In this document: piece after piece, positions 8,214 to 10,941 of the stretch
Layout: the number at the start of each line of letters is the position of its first letter
Position numbering within the stretch: the stretch's first letter is position 1
Source: Clostridia bacterium
GTDB lineage: Bacteria; Bacillota; Clostridia; Oscillospirales; Acutalibacteraceae
Reading direction: 5' to 3'
Length of the DNA stretch: 10,941 nucleotides
Assembly: GCA_900768035.1 (NCBI GenBank)
Contig: CAAGBH010000077.1
Coordinates: 1 to 10,941, forward strand
Made by a program: the position numbers and the translations under genes
The notes under the pieces: generated by a model
What the model was told of the DNA's origin: nothing
What the model saw: the letters and a program-made list of their open reading frames with translations, nothing else
The model's database searches: none

Positions 8214-8221
8214 GTTATAAT
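8193..8221 (+). promoter_or_regulatory. Sigma-A-type promoter of the M23 peptidase gene
   Basis: The -35 is TTGCAA (8193-8198, four of six consensus bases). A 17-base spacer leads to a perfect -10 TATAAT (8216-8221). The predicted transcript start is near 8227-8229, only a few bases before the first in-frame ATG of the peptidase gene. Confidence 0.75.
8202..8218 (+). promoter_or_regulatory. Candidate WalR (YycF) binding box
   Basis: TGTAAC (8202-8207) and TGTTAT (8213-8218) are direct repeats separated by exactly five bases, CTTTT. This fits the TGTWAH-N5-TGTWAH consensus described for the Bacillus cell-wall response regulator WalR. The second hexamer overlaps the -10 element, which would suit repression. 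The downstream gene is a cell-wall hydrolase, the class of gene WalR controls. The match is by eye; no binding data are available. Confidence 0.5.
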
Positions 8222-8232
8222 ATCAATTGTAA

Positions 8233-9501
8233 ATGTTACAAAATGTAATTTTTGAGAAGGCGGTGACTGTTATTTTTAAGAATTTGGTTGAAGAAACACT
8301 CAGTAAAATCTTCAAATTCATAAAAACAAACAGCATACTTTTAAAATTTTGTTGTTTCACCCTTGTTGTTGTGCTTTCTTTCGTGGTTAGCATTGTGGCT
8401 TGCGGTTTGACTTTAGGTTTTAATGTAAGTTATTCAGGTAAAAATATTGCCGTTGTTGATAAAACCGATGTTTTTGACAAAGCAAAGGCTTTGGTAATCG
8501 AAAGCGTTGGCGATAAACAGGCAGAAGAGGCTATAATAGAGCCTGAATTTGACTTAACACTCACAGTTGTTGATAATCTTTGCAATGAAAATAAAGTGGC
8601 AGATGCCATTATTGAAAATACAGAAGATATCGCATTGTCTGCTTGTCTTGAAGTTAATGGTAAAGTTGTTGCTCACGCTGACCGTGATAATTTGGATAAG
8701 TTTATTGAAAAAGCATTAACCCGTTATTATGTTAAGGGCGGGGAAAACTCTTCTTCTTTTGTTGATGATGTTAAGGTGACAGATTCTTACTGTCTTGTAA
8801 GCGACATTAAGGATGCTAAAGAAGTTAAATCAATTGTTAATGAGTTAAAGGTAAAAACTGTTTCTAAATATACTGATGAAATTAACGTTGCTTTTTCAAC
8901 AAAAACAGTTAAAACAAGCAGACAGGTTATTGGCTACTCAAAGGTTACCACTAAAGGCGAAAAAGGTTTAACCAAAGAAACTGCAGTGGTTGAAACAGTA
9001 AACGGCAAAGAGACTGCAAAAACAGTTCTCTCAACAGAAGTTGTTAAAAAACCTGTAACACAGGTTGTGCTTAAAGGCACAGCAACTCCAATGGCAACCG
9101 CTACTGAACGTGCAAAAGCATCTTCTGCAGGTTTTATCTGCCCGATGAACAGAGGCTCAATTAAGAAAATTTCTGCTTATTGGGGTGACGGCAGAGGACA
9201 TAAGGGTATTGATATGGCGGGCGATATCGGCGTTGCAATCTTTGCTTCAAAAGCGGGTAAGGTTGTGTCTGCCGGATATTCGGGTAACTACGGTTACTGT
9301 GTGGTAATTGACCACGGCAACGGTTATCAAACCCGTTATGCTCACGCAAGTGCGCTCTGTGTAAAAACAGGTGCTACAGTCTCTCAGGGACAGCAGATTG
9401 CAAGACTTGGTAATACAGGCCGTTCAACAGGACCTCATCTTCATTTTGAAATTCTTAAAAACGGCTCGCAAATCAATCCTTCACCATATATAGGAATATA
9501 A
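8233..9501 (+). CDS. Membrane-anchored G5-domain M23 (LytM-type) peptidoglycan endopeptidase
   Basis: A 422-residue protein with a short cytoplasmic N-terminus, one membrane segment (about residues 36-62) and an extracellular part. Residues about 65-210 form a region seen in clostridial M23 proteins, with a repeated theme of NGK followed by acidic helices. A G5 domain spans about 213-283, ending VTQVVLKGT. The C-terminal M23 zinc peptidase domain has ligands H323 and D327 (HKGID) and H404 (HLHFE), with catalytic histidines H371 (YAHAS) and H402. All are present, so it is probably an active cross-link-cleaving hydrolase; G5 domains are thought to bind cell-wall glycans. The start is uncertain. 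ATG 8233 would be almost leaderless given the promoter. GTG 8263 sits in an AAGGCGGTGA stretch that resembles a ribosome binding site itself, and TTG 8284 is also in frame. It is transcribed separately from polC. Confidence 0.9.
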   Translation: MLQNVIFEKAVTVIFKNLVEETLSKIFKFIKTNSILLKFCCFTLVVVLSFVVSIVACGLTLGFNVSYSGKNIAVVDKTDVFDKAKALVIESVGDKQAEEAIIEPEFDLTLTVVDNLCNENKVADAIIENTEDIALSACLEVNGKVVAHADRDNLDKFIEKALTRYYVKGGENSSSFVDDVKVTDSYCLVSDIKDAKEVKSIVNELKVKTVSKYTDEINVAFSTKTVKTSRQVIGYSKVTTKGEKGLTKETAVVETVNGKETAKTVLSTEVVKKPVTQVVLKGTATPMATATERAKASSAGFICPMNRGSIKKISAYWGDGRGHKGIDMAGDIGVAIFASKAGKVVSAGYSGNYGYCVVIDHGNGYQTRYAHASALCVKTGATVSQGQQIARLGNTGRSTGPHLHFEILKNGSQINPSPYIGI

Positions 9502-9507
9502 CAATTA

Positions 9508-9537
9508 ACACCGTAGATTTAATCTGCGGTGTTTTTA
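9508..9537 (+). terminator. Intrinsic terminator of the M23 peptidase gene
   Basis: ACACCGTAGAT (9508-9518) pairs with ATCTGCGGTGT (9522-9532) through 11 pairs including one T-G, followed by a run of five T. It lies six bases after the peptidase stop codon. Confidence 0.9.
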
Positions 9538-9575
9538 TATGTTTGAAGTTTGGTTGAGTGTTAAACAACTGTTTT

Positions 9576-9807
9576 GTCGCTCATGCCGCGACGGGCATGC
9601 CCTTTCTTGTGTAGGCGAAAAGAAAGGGCAGAAAGATTCGCCTTTTAAAAGGGGGTTTCGATTCCCCCTTTAGTTGTCGGCTGTTAAATCCCATAAATCA
9701 GTCTTTCACAAAACCGCCTACGGCTTCAGTGAAAGACAATAATGTACTGTTATAAATTCACATCTCCGACAACTTATACCCCCTAAACGACAAGGGCTTT
9801 GCCCTTG
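9576..9807. repeat. Non-coding hairpin- and pseudoknot-rich intergenic element, probably a dispersed repeat
   Basis: No convincing gene occurs here, but perfect inverted repeats are dense. GTCGC/GCGAC pairs 9576-9580 with 9588-9592. CATGCC/GGCATG pairs 9582-9587 with 9594-9599. The 11-bp arms TGCCCTTTCTT and AAGAAAGGGCA are at 9598-9608 and 9620-9630. AAAGGGGG/CCCCCTTT pairs 9648-9655 with 9664-9671. AGTTGTCGG (9672-9680) pairs with CCGACAACT (9766-9774) and encloses GTCTTTCAC/GTGAAAGAC (9701-9709 with 9729-9737). CAAGGGC/GCCCTTG closes at 9791-9807. TTGTCG near the left end and CGACAA near the right end form a short terminal inverted repeat. The look is of a REP- or MITE-like element or a structured RNA. 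I believe similar sequences recur in clostridial genomes but cannot check this. Confidence 0.55.
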
Positions 9808-9825
9808 ACCCATATTAAAATTACT

Positions 9826-9854
9826 TTGATTTTTTCTTAAAATAATGTTAAACT
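9826..9854 (+). promoter_or_regulatory. Probable sigma-A promoter for the leader RNA and small cysteine-rich protein
   Basis: TTGATT (9826-9831), a 17-base spacer and TAAACT (9849-9854) each match four of six consensus bases. The predicted start, near A9861, is the first base of the 13-bp closing helix of the structured leader, which supports the placement. Confidence 0.5.
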
Positions 9855-9860
9855 AAATTT

Positions 9861-10028
9861 ACCACACAAACTTAATAAATGAAACTTATACTCGGAGTCG
9901 CATTTTATTATGGTAAAAATGCAGACTTCTGTTTTCGTGTCTCCGAGAGGGTTTCGAAAAGTTTGTGTGGTGCAAACTGAAGTTCTGCATTTTTCGTGCG
10001 TGACTTCGGTTGCGCACTTTTTTATTTT
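9861..10028 (+). ncRNA. Structured leader RNA ending in an intrinsic terminator (candidate attenuator, riboswitch or sRNA)
   Basis: The 5' arm ACCACACAAACTT (9861-9873) is perfectly complementary to AAGTTTGTGTGGT (9959-9971). Nested inside are GAAAC/GTTTC (9881-9885 with 9951-9955), CTCGGAG/CTCCGAG (9891-9897 with 9941-9947) and GCATTTT/AAAATGC (9900-9906 with 9916-9922), giving a rod. The 3' part ends in a terminator (9996-10028). Alternative pairings exist: 9915-9929 with 9979-9994 (one bulge), and 9975-9983 with 10003-10011, which would break the terminator. I see no match to the T-box, SAM, TPP, cobalamin, c-di-GMP or SRP signatures I know. Confidence 0.6.
9996..10028 (+). terminator. UUCG-capped intrinsic terminator inside the leader
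   Basis: GTGCGTGAC (9996-10004) pairs with GTTGCGCAC (10009-10017) through nine pairs, two of them wobble, around a TTCG tetraloop closed by C-G. Six T, an A and four T follow, running directly into the ribosome binding site at 10029-10034. It lies upstream of, not after, an open reading frame, so it probably attenuates expression of that gene. Confidence 0.85.
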
Positions 10029-10041
10029 AAGGAGAAGTTAT

Positions 10042-10209
10042 ATGAAGTGTGAAAATGATTTTTGCATATATTGGCAAGATGGGGAATGTGTTTTAGAAGA
10101 TATCAGTATAGATATCGGTGGAAGATGTGACGATTGTATTTATGTTAATATACCAGAGAAGCAGTTAAAAATTGCACGGAAAGAAATAATAGACAGATAT
10201 GATGATTAA
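10042..10209 (+). CDS. Small cysteine-rich protein of unknown function (55 aa)
   Basis: A 55-residue acidic protein beginning MKCENDFC. Five cysteines lie at 3, 8, 16, 29 and 32; the last two form C-x2-C. The spacing suggests metal binding, such as a small zinc-ribbon-like fold, but one ligand short of two full four-cysteine sets. The C-terminal third (about 36-55) is charged and probably helical. I recall similar small clostridial hypothetical proteins but assign no function. The start at 10042 is set by AAGGAG at 10029-10034, seven bases upstream. The frame is open further upstream to ATG 9910, but that part overlaps the structured leader and terminator and is not protein-like. Expression is probably controlled by the leader RNA. 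No membrane segment or signal peptide is visible. Confidence 0.8.
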   Translation: MKCENDFCIYWQDGECVLEDISIDIGGRCDDCIYVNIPEKQLKIARKEIIDRYDD

Positions 10210-10210
10210 A

Positions 10211-10238
10211 AAAACACTCGGTTTGCACCGAGTGTTTT
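10211..10238. terminator. Bidirectional intrinsic terminator between convergent genes
   Basis: AAAACACTCGG (10211-10221) pairs perfectly with CCGAGTGTTTT (10228-10238) around TTTGCA. Read on the minus strand the hairpin is followed by a T run (10214 down to 10208), ending the aldolase transcript. On the plus strand it has a shorter T tail and can end the small cysteine-rich gene. Confidence 0.9.
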
Positions 10239-10251
10239 AAATTCTTTTTTA

Positions 10252-10941
10252 TTAAGCTTTGCCAACAGAACCGAAGAGTTCCATTTTTTCTTTAACTGTA
10301 TCTTTGATTGCCTGAACACCGTCAGCTAAAAGTTTTCTTGGGTCAAAGCCTTTGCCCTGTAAGTCTTTTCCAGCCTCAATGTATTTGCGTGTTGCATCAG
10401 CAAATGCTAACTGACATTCGGTATTAACATTGATTTTTGAAACGCCTAAAGAAATTGCTTTTTTAATCATATCAGCAGGGATACCTGTACCGCCGTGAAG
10501 TACCAACGGCATATCGCCTGTGAGTTGGCCTATAGCATCAAGAGTATCAAAACTGAGGCCTGCCCAGTTTTCAGGATATTTACCGTGAATATTGCCGATA
10601 CCTGCTGCGAGCATTGTTACGCCTAAATCAGCAATCATTTTACATTCGTTAGGGTCAGCAACTTCGCCTGCACCGATAACACCATCTTCTTCACCGCCGA
10701 TAGAACCAACTTCAGCCTCTAAAGAAAGACCTAATTTATTACAGGTGTCAACCAATTCTTTGGTTTTTTCAATGTTTTCTTCAATCGGGTAGTGTGAGCC
10801 GTCGAACATAACAGATGAGAAACCTGCTTCAATACATTTTTTAGCACCTTCATAACTGCCGTGGTCAAGGTGTAATGCAACAGGAACAGTAATTCCAAGT
10901 TCATTAATCATACCGTTAACCATACCAACGATGGTGGTGTA
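10252..10941 (-). CDS. fba: Class II fructose-1,6-bisphosphate aldolase, 5' end outside the window
   Basis: The last 229 residues of a zinc-dependent aldolase that interconverts fructose 1,6-bisphosphate with dihydroxyacetone phosphate and glyceraldehyde 3-phosphate. The frame stays open to the window edge: YTTIVG precedes the first visible ATG at 10923 and aligns with family sequence, so that ATG is internal and about 55-60 N-terminal residues are missing. Motifs are HLDHGS (catalytic Asp and zinc His, codons at 10861-10866), FDGSHYPIEEN, EAEVGSIGGEEDG, GNIHGKY (zinc His), VLHGGTGIP (zinc His and phosphate loop) and INVNTE. The C-terminus GSVGKA is typical of the Firmicutes subgroup. It converges on the small cysteine-rich gene across a shared terminator and looks unrelated to the uppS-polC run. 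Confidence 0.96.
   Translation of the reverse strand, partial: YTTIVGMVNGMINELGITVPVALHLDHGSYEGAKKCIEAGFSSVMFDGSHYPIEENIEKTKELVDTCNKLGLSLEAEVGSIGGEEDGVIGAGEVADPNECKMIADLGVTMLAAGIGNIHGKYPENWAGLSFDTLDAIGQLTGDMPLVLHGGTGIPADMIKKAISLGVSKINVNTECQLAFADATRKYIEAGKDLQGKGFDPRKLLADGVQAIKDTVKEKMELFGSVGKA

Noticed and set aside
9583..9648. Short reading frame (21 codons) in the structured element
   Set aside because: It has no ribosome binding site and its sequence is fully accounted for by the overlapping inverted repeats.
9861..10028. Leader as 6S RNA, T-box or SRP RNA
   Set aside because: The long closing helix recalls 6S RNA, but the layout of helix followed by a separate terminator hairpin next to a ribosome binding site does not fit it. 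T-box AGGGTGG and the SRP conserved loop are absent.
9910..10041. Extension of the small cysteine-rich protein upstream to ATG 9910
   Set aside because: The extension runs through the inner hairpins and the intrinsic terminator, has no ribosome binding site, and ends at a strong site before ATG 10042. The frame is open by chance.
10924..10941. ATG at 10923 as the true start of the aldolase
   Set aside because: The frame continues upstream with family-like residues (YTTIVG), and the protein would lack the first part of its barrel; the real start is beyond the window.

Overview
This window looks like a chromosomal segment of a low-GC Gram-positive bacterium of the class Clostridia, most likely a gut-type Oscillospirales relative. 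Support comes from the polC-type replicative polymerase, the gene order uppS-cdsA-dxr-rseP-ispG-polC, AGGAGG-like ribosome binding sites and moderate-to-low GC throughout. The genus cannot be named from the sequence alone.

Positions 2-8112 form one tightly packed plus-strand gene run: the 3' end of uppS, then cdsA, dxr, rseP, ispG and polC. Most junctions are 14 bases or less, or overlap. The exception is rseP-ispG, which carries a 7-bp tandem repeat. The run couples polyprenyl carrier synthesis (uppS), phospholipid precursor synthesis (cdsA), two MEP isoprenoid steps (dxr, ispG), a membrane site-2 protease (rseP) and DNA replication (polC). The predicted PolC has 1271 residues and lacks the DEDD proofreading exonuclease domain normally inserted in its PHP domain, while the PHP metal-ligand set appears complete. 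This is the most notable protein-level observation here.

A terminator at 8124-8153 ends the run. A sigma-A-type promoter (8193-8221) then drives a membrane-anchored G5 + M23 peptidoglycan peptidase. A motif matching the WalR consensus (TGTWAH-N5-TGTWAH) lies inside this promoter, which fits control by a cell-wall two-component system.

From 9508 to about 10240 the window is mostly non-coding and highly structured. It holds the terminator of the peptidase gene, a 240-bp hairpin- and pseudoknot-rich element (about 9576-9807), then a promoter followed by a leader RNA (about 9861-10028). The leader has a 13-bp closing helix and ends in a UUCG-capped intrinsic terminator that directly abuts the ribosome binding site of a 55-residue cysteine-rich protein. 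It looks like an attenuator or riboswitch-type regulator, or a small RNA with read-through. A bidirectional terminator separates this gene from a minus-strand class II fructose-bisphosphate aldolase gene that runs off the right edge of the window.
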